From an uncultured Erysipelotrichaceae bacterium (GTDB lineage Bacteria > Bacillota_I > Bacilli_A > Erysipelotrichales > Erysipelotrichaceae): a stretch of DNA of 7,739 nucleotides. Positions 1-4,884 of the stretch are shown here, in pieces. Below the pieces are notes generated by a model. It ran no database searches and had not been told where the DNA came from. It saw only the letters and a program-made list of their open reading frames with translations. The translations under genes and the position numbers were made by a program. The stretch lies in NCBI GenBank assembly GCA_902782955.1, contig CACZPD010000217.1:1-7739 (forward strand). The letters run 5' to 3'. Position 1 is the first letter of the stretch. Every line of letters starts with the position of its first letter.

Positions 1-195
1 AAAATGCCATTCGATGTCTTCCGGCAGGACTTCCGCTTTCTGCTTCAGTTCCGCAGCCCGGTTTTCACCGAAGATCCGCTGTCCTTCATGGTAGTATTCC
101 ATGATCTCATCCGCTGTACGATGTTTCGAAACAATACAGAGATCAGCTTTTCCGGCTATATCTTTTTTGACGATTTCATAATGTTTTCTGATCAT
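1..195 (-). CDS. YggS-family pyridoxal-phosphate homeostasis protein, N-terminal part (runs off window)
   Basis: The open frame reads from ATG at 195 to the window edge without a stop: 65 residues of a family usually near 210-230 residues. It starts MIRKHYEIVK, then has I-V-S-K (Lys24, the expected PLP-linking lysine of the family's AVSK motif), an F-G-E-N motif at 42-45, and ends L-P-E-D-I-E-W-H-F, the typical lead-in to the family's WHFIGxLQ. Known role of the family: a cytosolic PLP-binding protein without clear enzymatic activity that keeps vitamin B6 pools balanced. The start is fixed by an in-frame TGA two codons upstream and by the absence of another early start codon. The N-terminus is shorter than in many homologues. 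There is no Shine-Dalgarno site; instead an extended -10 sits 7 nt before the ATG. The gene lies 24 bp downstream of folT on the same strand, so it may also be read from the folT transcript. The family assignment is secure from motifs; the C-terminal two thirds are unseen. Confidence 0.88.
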   Translation of the reverse strand, partial: MIRKHYEIVKKDIAGKADLCIVSKHRTADEIMEYYHEGQRIFGENRAAELKQKAEVLPEDIEWHF

Positions 196-202
196 GATTC
201 AA

Positions 203-211
203 ATTATAGCA
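203..211 (-). promoter_or_regulatory. Extended -10 promoter element directly before the YggS-family gene
   Basis: On the minus strand TGC-TATAAT runs from 211 to 203: a perfect -10 hexamer with the TGn extension. The -35 is weak (TTGGAG at 229-224, spacing 15), which extended -10 promoters tolerate. Only 7 nt (TTGAATC) separate the hexamer from the ATG at 195, so transcription would start at or within a base or two of the start codon. The element sits in the 24-bp gap after folT. A TATAAT can arise by chance in AT-rich gaps, but the TGn extension and lack of a ribosome site support it. Confidence 0.6.
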
Positions 212-219
212 CAATGCGG

Positions 220-798
220 CTATCTCCAAGGTATGGGAGTTCTGTTCTCCTCGCCGATAAACCGTCTCTGTTTCATGGAAGGGATCAGAAGATTGAACAG
301 GAGCACCAGCAGGACAACTTCAACCGGCAGCATCAGCGTATTCTTGATGATGCTTTTGCCGGCATAGTAAAGAAATGCCTTACCGACAATAATATGGTTC
401 CACAGTGACCCGAGGATGACGTTGGTGAAATAGTTGTTTATGAATTTGGCAATGAAGATCCGGAGCACGGAGATCTTTTTCCTGTACAGCATCAGGGCAT
501 AGACAAGATGTCCCGTCATTTCCGAAATGGTATAGCCGATAAAGAAGGCACCGTTGGGAAACAGCATAAAGCCGATCAGGTCCGTAACGCACCCGGAAAC
601 GATGGCCGCACCCGGTCCGATGATGGAACACTCGACAGCCGCAAACAGGAAGGTCATGTAGATCCGCAGAGTTGGTGTGACCGGAATGAAAAAAGACTTC
701 ATCAAAACTTTCATGCCGATGAATACCGCCATGATCGTCAGATATCTGATGTCTTTAAGATGGTCAAATGATGATTTCCAGTATTCTTTTGTGAACAT
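220..798 (-). CDS. folT: Folate-family ECF transporter S component (FolT-like)
   Basis: This is a 192-residue, strongly hydrophobic membrane protein with about five or six membrane segments (roughly residues 18-38, 45-65, 68-85, 88-105, 118-140 and 155-172), basic loops such as YRKK near 105 and a charged C-terminal tail. Size and layout fit the substrate-capture S components of energy-coupling factor transporters; the likely partners EcfA/A'/T are not in the window, as is usual for group II ECF systems. Two things point to folate: general resemblance to the FolT family, including a K-N-T-L-M-L-P-V-E stretch near 151-159 like the family's KN...P segment, and above all the THF riboswitch in its leader. 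The start at 798 is set by a strong AGGAGG (808-804 region) 5-6 nt upstream. It is divergent from the trhP1 operon and followed at 24 bp by the YggS-family gene. Likely job: uptake of folate or its derivatives, shut down when THF is plentiful. Confidence 0.85.
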   Translation of the reverse strand: MFTKEYWKSSFDHLKDIRYLTIMAVFIGMKVLMKSFFIPVTPTLRIYMTFLFAAVECSIIGPGAAIVSGCVTDLIGFMLFPNGAFFIGYTISEMTGHLVYALMLYRKKISVLRIFIAKFINNYFTNVILGSLWNHIIVGKAFLYYAGKSIIKNTLMLPVEVVLLVLLFNLLIPSMKQRRFIGEENRTPIPWR

Positions 799-848
799 AA
801 TATCCTCCTTTCTCCATCAGTGAAAAAAGGAGATATTTCACTTAATGG
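796..848 (-). promoter_or_regulatory. Translational expression platform of the THF riboswitch (two exclusive hairpins over the folT ribosome site)
   Basis: Two mutually exclusive folds are visible. Fold OFF: ATATCTCCTTT (836-826) pairs with AAAGGAGGATAT (811-800) through 11 pairs with one bulged G (804), burying the whole AGGAGG ribosome site next to the ATG at 798. Fold ON: AGTGAAA (842-836) pairs with TTTCACT (825-819), placing the anti-ribosome-site strand in its loop; CCAT (848-845), part of the aptamer P1 strand, can extend this stem by pairing with ATGG (817-814). Ligand binding that locks P1 should remove that extension and favour OFF. No U-tract terminator is present, so control is probably at translation. 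The pairings are seen; the direction of switching is inferred. Confidence 0.75.
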
Positions 849-943
849 GAATGATGACTGACCGCAAGATATCCTTTTCGTCCGTGATGCCCCAATCACA
901 GCACTTAACGCCGCCATCAATGATATATGCAGACTACCATAAA
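842..943 (-). promoter_or_regulatory. Tetrahydrofolate (THF) riboswitch aptamer, folT leader
   Basis: Read on the minus strand, the leader shows the conserved THF-aptamer blocks in order: GGTAG (938-934 region), GCGTTAAGTG (911-902), a TGGGG loop near 894-890, CGAA (880-877) and GCGGT (865-861). Helices can be drawn by eye: P1 TTTATGG (943-937) with CCATTAA (848-842), 6 of 7 pairs; P2 TGATGGC (919-913) with GTCATCA (858-852), 7 pairs with one G-U; a hairpin GTGAT (899-895) with ATCAC (888-884); and a small AAG/CTT hairpin (876-874 with 868-866) between CGAA and GCGGT. The class is known to bind THF and often precedes folT in Bacillota. The position just upstream of a folT-like gene agrees. 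No convincing promoter for this transcript was found; it must start upstream of about 945, possibly from the TATTAT at 1001-996 (minus). Confidence 0.88.
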
Positions 944-991
944 TCCATCTGCTATGCAACAAGATGCCTTTTCTATCAGGGGGAAACAGGA

Positions 992-997
992 TACAAT
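992..997 (+). promoter_or_regulatory. Probable -10 box of the trhP1 operon
   Basis: TACAAT matches the -10 consensus at 5 of 6 positions and lies 7 nt before the preferred ATG of the U32 gene at 1005. No good -35 exists: TTTTCT at 969-974 (spacing 17) matches at three positions only. There is no ribosome site at a proper distance from the ATG (nearest AGG at 988-990). If used, this promoter gives a transcript beginning at or close to the start codon. It overlaps the minus-strand TATTAT (1001-996) that could serve folT. Confidence 0.4.
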
Positions 998-1004
998 AAT
1001 ACAG

Positions 1005-1880
1005 ATGAAAAAGATATTAGTGCGCTGTGCAGACACAGAATCTATAGGGAAGTACAGGGAATGCGGCGCGGACGGAGTGATCCTTCCGCTGAACGGTTAT
1101 GCGTTCAGTCCGTGTACCTGCTTCACAAAAGAGGATCTGGAAGCCTGCATACAGACGGTCAGAGATATGGGAATGGAAGTCTATCTGCAGGCAGATAAAC
1201 TGTTTTCGCAGGAGGAAATGCCCGCTGCGGAAGCACTTCTTCGTGATGCGGCCGTCCTTTCCGCTGACGGTATCTTTTTTTCGGATCCAGGACTGTTTGC
1301 GGCGGCGGAGGAACAGGGCACAGCCGGCAGGATGATCTATGACCCGCAGACACTCATGACCAACAGGGAAGACATTCAATGGTGGCTTTCCTGCGGCCTG
1401 AAGGCAGTCGTTGTATCACCGCTGCTGAGTGCGGAAGAGATCACACATCTGGGGATCCCGGCAGGTCAGTATATGATCCAGGGACACGGATACCAGATCA
1501 TGAGTGTTTCCAGACGGCCGCTGCTGAGCCTCTACGGAGAAGGAAAAGAAACAGAGATCCTGAAATACAGGAATGATATCCGGATCCGTGAAGAAAGCCG
1601 GGAAGGATTCATGCCGGTATATGAAGATAAGAATTATACAGCTGTATATATGGATGCGGTCCTGACTTCGGTTCCGGAGGTATGCGCCCTGGAACAGGAA
1701 GGTGATGTGCAGGTGATCATCAACGCGGCGTTTCTGCCGGAGGAATGTGTTTCTGACGCCGTCAGGACATACCGCACGGCCGCATCGGAAAATGCGCGTG
1801 AGTGCGAGCAGGCGCTGATCGAAGCATACCCCGGTATCGCTTTTACAAAAGGTTATTATGAAAATAAAACAGTTAAATAG
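1005..1880 (+). CDS. trhP1: U32-family protein, TrhP1 (YrrN)-like tRNA hydroxylation subunit
   Basis: The gene encodes a 291-residue protein starting MKKILVRCAD. It has the U32-type TIM-barrel beginning (E-C-G-A-D-G-V-I-L near 19-27) and an I-Q-G-H-G...M-S-V-S-R-R-P-L-L block near 158-175, where catalytic or Fe-S-bearing U32 proteins carry the cysteine signature. It therefore lacks the Fe-S cysteines, as expected for the shorter member of the B. subtilis pair YrrN/YrrO (TrhP1/TrhP2). That pair is known to be needed for prephenate-dependent 5-hydroxylation of wobble uridine 34 in tRNA. The frame extends upstream to an ATG at 927, but that start would add 26 residues with no family resemblance inside the opposing folT aptamer, so 1005 is preferred. 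There is no clear ribosome site. Its end overlaps the next gene by 23 bp, indicating coupled translation. Older annotation would call it 'peptidase U32'; protease activity is not supported here. Confidence 0.72.
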   Translation: MKKILVRCADTESIGKYRECGADGVILPLNGYAFSPCTCFTKEDLEACIQTVRDMGMEVYLQADKLFSQEEMPAAEALLRDAAVLSADGIFFSDPGLFAAAEEQGTAGRMIYDPQTLMTNREDIQWWLSCGLKAVVVSPLLSAEEITHLGIPAGQYMIQGHGYQIMSVSRRPLLSLYGEGKETEILKYRNDIRIREESREGFMPVYEDKNYTAVYMDAVLTSVPEVCALEQEGDVQVIINAAFLPEECVSDAVRTYRTAASENARECEQALIEAYPGIAFTKGYYENKTVK

Positions 1881-3084
1881 ACCGGAACTGCTTGCCCCGG
1901 CAGGAGATCTTGCCCGGGCGAAGACTGCCATACGCTATGGGGCGGATGCCGTATATATCGGCGGCCGCAGTTTTTCACTGCGTTCCAGGGCGTCCAACTT
2001 CACATATGACGATATACGGGAGATCTGTGCCTTCGCATGCGGATACGGTGCGCATGTCCATGTGACTGTAAATATCATTCCCCATGATGAAGACCTGGAA
2101 GGACTGGCGGAATATCTGCGCTTCCTGCAGGAATGCGGCGTTCATGCGGTGATCTGCGCATCTCCCTATATTATGAACTGCGCAAAGAAGTATGCGCCTG
2201 AGCTGGAAGTGCATTGTTCCACCCAGCTGTCCGTGACGAACAGCAGCGCGGTACGTTTTCTGAAAAAGCATCTGGATATTGACCGAGTCGTCCTGGCAAG
2301 GGAATGCACGATGGAAGATGTACGCAGGATCACGGCGGAAGGCGGTGTGCCGAGCGAAGCATTTATCCACGGCGGCATGTGTGTCAACTATTCGGGGCGC
2401 TGCACATTAAGCAACCGGATGACGCTGAGAGATGCCAACCGGGGCGGATGTGCCCAGTCCTGCCGCTGGCAGTATCACCTGTATCAGGGAGAAACGGAAC
2501 TGACAAAACAGGATGATCTGTTCACGATGGGATCCAGGGACCTGATGTGTCTGGATCATCTTTATGACCTGATGGAAGCAGGTGTATCTTCCTTTAAAAT
2601 CGAAGGAAGGATGAAAACGGAATTCTATATCGCCTCCGTTGTCAGCGTATACCGCCGCTGTATCGATGAGATCCTCCGCAAAGGCGGACCTCTGGATGAA
2701 GAAAGAAAGCGGATGTACCGTGATGAGATGCGGAAAAGCGAGAACCGGGATATCTGGACGGGATTTTACGATAACCCGGATGCGCGGGATTCGATCATCT
2801 ATCATCCGAATACGAATGTGGATGTGAATCATGATTTTCTCGGAACTGTACTGTCCTGTGACAAGACATCCGGAACAGCAGTCATCCGGACGAGGAATCC
2901 GTTTTCAAAAGGGGAAAAAGCAGAGATTCTTTCCCCGTCGGGAACATATGAACCGTTTGTTTTCGAGTGGATGAAAAACGATAAAGGGGAATACATGGAA
3001 ATATCGCGTCATCCGATGGCGGAAGTAACCATACCGATGCCGTCCGGGATGAAAGAAGGCGATATGATCAGGAGGAGCCGATGA
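1858..3084 (+). CDS. trhP2: U32-family protein, TrhP2 (YrrO)-like tRNA U34 hydroxylase component
   Basis: This 408-residue protein matches the full-length U32 family. It starts with R-P-E-L-L-A-P-A-G-D (8-17), followed by the barrel segment Y-G-A-D-A-V-Y-I-G-G (27-36) and the U32 signature E-A-F-I-H-G-G-M-C...Y-S-G-R-C-T-L-S (167-185). R-G-G-C-A-Q-S-C follows (195-202). Cys175, Cys182, Cys198 and either Cys202 or Cys231 are candidates for a 4Fe-4S site of the type shown for related U32 proteins. F-K-I-E-G-R-M-K (246-253) and a C-terminal beta-barrel-like domain (about 325-405) complete the family layout. By family knowledge it would act with TrhP1 to make 5-hydroxyuridine at tRNA position 34, using prephenate. 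The start at 1858 has AAAAGG 5 nt upstream and lies inside the end of trhP1; the stop overlaps the next gene by 4 bp. Some U32 relatives act on 23S rRNA or ubiquinone, so the substrate is inferred from pairing with trhP1. Confidence 0.82.
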   Translation: MKIKQLNRPELLAPAGDLARAKTAIRYGADAVYIGGRSFSLRSRASNFTYDDIREICAFACGYGAHVHVTVNIIPHDEDLEGLAEYLRFLQECGVHAVICASPYIMNCAKKYAPELEVHCSTQLSVTNSSAVRFLKKHLDIDRVVLARECTMEDVRRITAEGGVPSEAFIHGGMCVNYSGRCTLSNRMTLRDANRGGCAQSCRWQYHLYQGETELTKQDDLFTMGSRDLMCLDHLYDLMEAGVSSFKIEGRMKTEFYIASVVSVYRRCIDEILRKGGPLDEERKRMYRDEMRKSENRDIWTGFYDNPDARDSIIYHPNTNVDVNHDFLGTVLSCDKTSGTAVIRTRNPFSKGEKAEILSPSGTYEPFVFEWMKNDKGEYMEISRHPMAEVTIPMPSGMKEGDMIRRSR

Positions 3085-3806
3085 TCCTTGAAGGAATGCT
3101 GAGCGTAAAAGCGGCGCTTCTGGCAGGAAGAAGAAAAATCAATAAAATCTATATCGATGCGGAAAGAAAAGACAGGGAAGTCCGCTTTGTCCTGCATCGG
3201 GCGGAAGAGAGAAATGTCCCGGTTGCTTTCGTGAGCCGGGAGGAGATCGAGAATATGACTGCCGGGAAGACCCACGGGGGAATCGCGGCGGAAGCAGAAA
3301 GCAGGAAATATCAGGATATCGGTGACTGCTTCACGGAAGACAATGTTTTCCTTGCACTGACGGAAGGGATCGAAGACCCGTTCAATTTCGGATATATTCT
3401 GCGTACGCTTTACAGCGGCGGCTGCAATGGGATCATAACCCGCCGCAGGAACTGGGAAAACGCGGAAAGCACGATATTGAAATCCAGCGCGGGAGCTTCC
3501 GAATACATGAACATCGTCATGGCGGATGATCTTCCGGATCTGATCCGGGATATCAAAAAGAAAGGCGTTACCTGTTACGCGGCGATGCGAAGGGACGCCT
3601 CGGTCTATACGGACGCAGATCTGAAGGGACCGGTGCTGATCGCGATCGGCGGTGAGATGCGCGGACTGTCTTCCGGCGTGCTGGCTGAGATGGATCAGAA
3701 TATCTATATTCCATACGCAAACGATTTCCGCAACGCGCTGAATGCAGCTGCGGCTGCGGCTGTTCTGACATTTGAAGTTGTACGGCAGAGAAGGATGGAC
3801 GAATGA
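3081..3806 (+). CDS. TrmH/SpoU-family (SPOUT) RNA 2'-O-methyltransferase
   Basis: This 241-residue protein has an N-terminal substrate-binding region (about 1-75, with T-H-G-G-I near 64-68) and a SPOUT knot domain. Motif 1 is D-P-F-N-F-G-Y-I-L-R-T (99-109, with Asn102 and Arg108); motif 2 is I-A-I-G-G-E-M-R-G-L-S (187-197, Glu192); motif 3 is I-Y-I-P-Y...A-L-N-A-A-A-A (208-225). The usual motif-3 S-L-N reads A-L-N (Ala219, Asn221), so one generally conserved serine is missing while the other key residues remain. The family transfers methyl from S-adenosylmethionine to a ribose 2'-OH in tRNA or rRNA; the target cannot be read from the sequence. The first codons include L-E-G-M-L-S-V-K-A-A-L, the usual start of this family. 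The ATG overlaps the trhP2 stop (ATGA) and has GGAGGAG just upstream, so translation is coupled. Confidence 0.85.
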   Translation: MILEGMLSVKAALLAGRRKINKIYIDAERKDREVRFVLHRAEERNVPVAFVSREEIENMTAGKTHGGIAAEAESRKYQDIGDCFTEDNVFLALTEGIEDPFNFGYILRTLYSGGCNGIITRRRNWENAESTILKSSAGASEYMNIVMADDLPDLIRDIKKKGVTCYAAMRRDASVYTDADLKGPVLIAIGGEMRGLSSGVLAEMDQNIYIPYANDFRNALNAAAAAAVLTFEVVRQRRMDE

Positions 3807-4546
3807 TGAAAGACAACATGGAAAAAATCACATCCCTGCAGAACGGCCGGATCAAGCAATGGATGAAACTGCGGCAGAAAAAAGAGAGAGACCGGACCGG
3901 ACTGTTTCTTGCGGAAGGGGAACATATGACACAGGAAGCGCTGGATGCCGGACGTGTCAGAACACTGGTCACGGATCTGGATGATCCTGTGTTTGAAGCA
4001 CCCGAAACGGTTTTCGTTACGGAACCGGTCATGAAAAAACTGTCGGAAAGTGTATCCGGCACACATTACATCGCTGTCTGCAGAAAACCGGATCCGGAAG
4101 TAAGATCCTATAACAGACTGCTTCTGCTGGACGGGATCCAGGATCCCGGCAATATCGGAACCATGGTCAGGACAGCAGTTTCCTTCGGATTCGATGCTGT
4201 ATGGTGTTCACCTGATACCTGTGATATCTACAACGAAAAAGCCCTGCGTTCCACACAGGGGGCTGTATTCCATATACCAGTGATCTATGCCTCACTTCCC
4301 GATGTGATCGGGGAGCTGAAAAAAGAAAATGTCTGCGTCATCGCTTCAGCCCTGCGCAATGCGGAAGAGATGTCACAGATCGATTCATCGGACAGGATGG
4401 CATTCATCATCGGAAGCGAAGGACAGGGGGTTTCCCGGAAATGTCTGGATGCCGCGGACAGGATCCTGAAGATCGAAATGGACGGCTTCGAATCACTGAA
4501 CGCAGGTGTGGCGGCAGGCATCATCATGTATACTTACAGGAAATAA
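3803..4546 (+). CDS. SpoU-family rRNA 2'-O-methyltransferase, YsgA/RlmP-like
   Basis: This 247-residue protein resembles B. subtilis YsgA, known as RlmP, which makes 2'-O-methylguanosine in the A-loop of 23S rRNA. The N-terminal RNA-binding domain shows I-T-S-L-Q-N-G-R-I-K (9-18), K-K-E-R (26-29) and F-L-A-E-G-E-H (35-41). The SPOUT domain has motif 1 Q-D-P-G-N-I-G-T-M-V-R-T (113-124), motif 2 I-I-G-S-E-G-Q-G-V-S (202-211) and motif 3 E-S-L-N-A-G-V-A (231-238). The five usual key residues (Asn117, Arg123, Glu206, Ser232, Asn234) are all present. In motif 3 the common I-P-M is I-E-M. The start at 3803 overlaps the upstream stop (ATGA) with AAGGAT at good distance; ATG codons at 3806 and 3818 are alternatives, and 3818 matches the homologue's N-terminus best. 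In B. subtilis ysgA precedes pheST; here an acylphosphatase and an orphan gene lie between. Last gene of the operon. Confidence 0.85.
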   Translation: MMKDNMEKITSLQNGRIKQWMKLRQKKERDRTGLFLAEGEHMTQEALDAGRVRTLVTDLDDPVFEAPETVFVTEPVMKKLSESVSGTHYIAVCRKPDPEVRSYNRLLLLDGIQDPGNIGTMVRTAVSFGFDAVWCSPDTCDIYNEKALRSTQGAVFHIPVIYASLPDVIGELKKENVCVIASALRNAEEMSQIDSSDRMAFIIGSEGQGVSRKCLDAADRILKIEMDGFESLNAGVAAGIIMYTYRK

Positions 4547-4589
4547 AAAATCGGATCAGCTCAGTAATGGCTGTATCCGAATTTTTTTT
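4547..4589 (+). terminator. Bidirectional intrinsic terminator between the RNA-modification operon and acyP
   Basis: TCGGAT-CAGC (4551-4560) pairs with GCTG (4570-4573), a bulged T, and ATCCGA (4575-4580). Eight T follow at 4582-4589 for plus-strand transcripts, and an A-run at 4541-4550 gives a T-run for minus-strand transcripts. It starts right after the TAA stop at 4544-4546. The minus-strand stop of acyP (4563-4561) lies in the hairpin loop, so the right arm is part of acyP coding sequence. Confidence 0.85.
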
Positions 4590-4836
4590 CGCCTTCGACG
4601 ACCGGTACGGGCTTGACGGAGACCTCGTCCACGCGGATCCAGGTATTGCCTTTCTCCACAATGGCGAGAAAACGGTCAATATCCGCTTCTTCTCCCTGCA
4701 CGAACATCTCGACGATGCCGTTGGTAAGATTTCTGACATTGCCGGTCAGATTCAGCCTCTGCGCATTCAGCATGCAGAAGCTGCGGAAACCTACTCCCTG
4801 GACGCGGCCTTCCACAAAAACATGATATCGCTTCAT
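4561..4836 (-). CDS. acyP: Acylphosphatase
   Basis: The 91-residue product is the normal length for this small cytosolic alpha/beta enzyme, which hydrolyses acyl phosphates to carboxylate and phosphate. Both family signatures are intact: G-R-V-Q-G-V-G-F-R (10-18), whose Arg18 binds phosphate, and G-N-V-R-N-L-T-N-G-I-V-E (32-43), whose Asn36 positions the attacking water. The end, K-K-F-G-Y-S-H-Y, is also typical. The ATG at 4836 has a GAGG-type ribosome site (4846-4840 region) and a TATAAT at 4859-4854. It converges on the SPOUT operon and shares its terminator, and diverges from the orphan gene at 4885. The physiological substrate is unknown, as for most bacterial members. Confidence 0.95.
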   Translation of the reverse strand: MKRYHVFVEGRVQGVGFRSFCMLNAQRLNLTGNVRNLTNGIVEMFVQGEEADIDRFLAIVEKGNTWIRVDEVSVKPVPVVEGEKKFGYSHY

Positions 4837-4846
4837 ATTCTACCTC

Positions 4847-4874
4847 TGTACAAATTATAAACGAGAGTTGTACA
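4847..4874. promoter_or_regulatory. TGTACA inverted repeat in the acyP/orphan divergent promoter region (possible operator)
   Basis: TGTACAA (4847-4853) and TTGTACA (4868-4874) form a perfect 7-bp inverted repeat with a 14-bp spacer. Each half contains the self-complementary TGTACA, and the two centres are 22 bp apart, about two helical turns. The repeat spans the acyP -10 box and candidate promoter elements of the gene at 4885, the placement expected for a shared operator. The repeat is seen; regulator binding is inferred, and chance in a 48-bp AT-rich gap is possible. Confidence 0.35.
4854..4859 (-). promoter_or_regulatory. -10 box of acyP
   Basis: A perfect TATAAT (4859-4854 on the minus strand) stands 17 nt before the acyP ATG, which would give a short leader of about 10 nt containing the GAGG ribosome site. 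A second TATAAT lies 20 bp further upstream (4879-4874). Neither has a convincing -35. Which one is used cannot be told from the sequence. Confidence 0.5.
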
Positions 4875-4884
4875 TTATACACGT

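Larger units (their letters stand above)
4847..4876 (+). promoter_or_regulatory. Weak candidate promoter of the gene at 4885
   Basis: TGTACA (4847-4852) and TACATT (4871-4876) with an 18-bp spacer each match the -35 and -10 consensus at 4 of 6 positions. The -10 would end 8 nt before the ATG at 4885, so any transcript would have little or no leader, matching the absence of a ribosome site. The halves coincide with the TGTACA inverted repeat. Low certainty. Confidence 0.25.

Noticed and set aside
4..408. 134-codon plus-strand open frame at the window start
   Set aside because: It is antisense to the YggS-family gene and folT, has no ribosome site, and its translation resembles no family; both opposing genes have clear motifs.
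819..842. AGTGAAA/TTTCACT repeat as a protein operator for folT
   Set aside because: It fits better as the ON hairpin of the riboswitch, enclosing the anti-ribosome-site strand.
927..1004. Longer start for the TrhP1-like gene at ATG 927
   Set aside because: The extra 26 residues show no family resemblance, lie opposite the folT riboswitch and have no ribosome site; U32 similarity begins at the ATG at 1005.
3704..4066. Minus-strand open frames across the two SPOUT genes
   Set aside because: They overlap conserved methyltransferase motifs on the plus strand and their predicted products are low-complexity and unlike known proteins.
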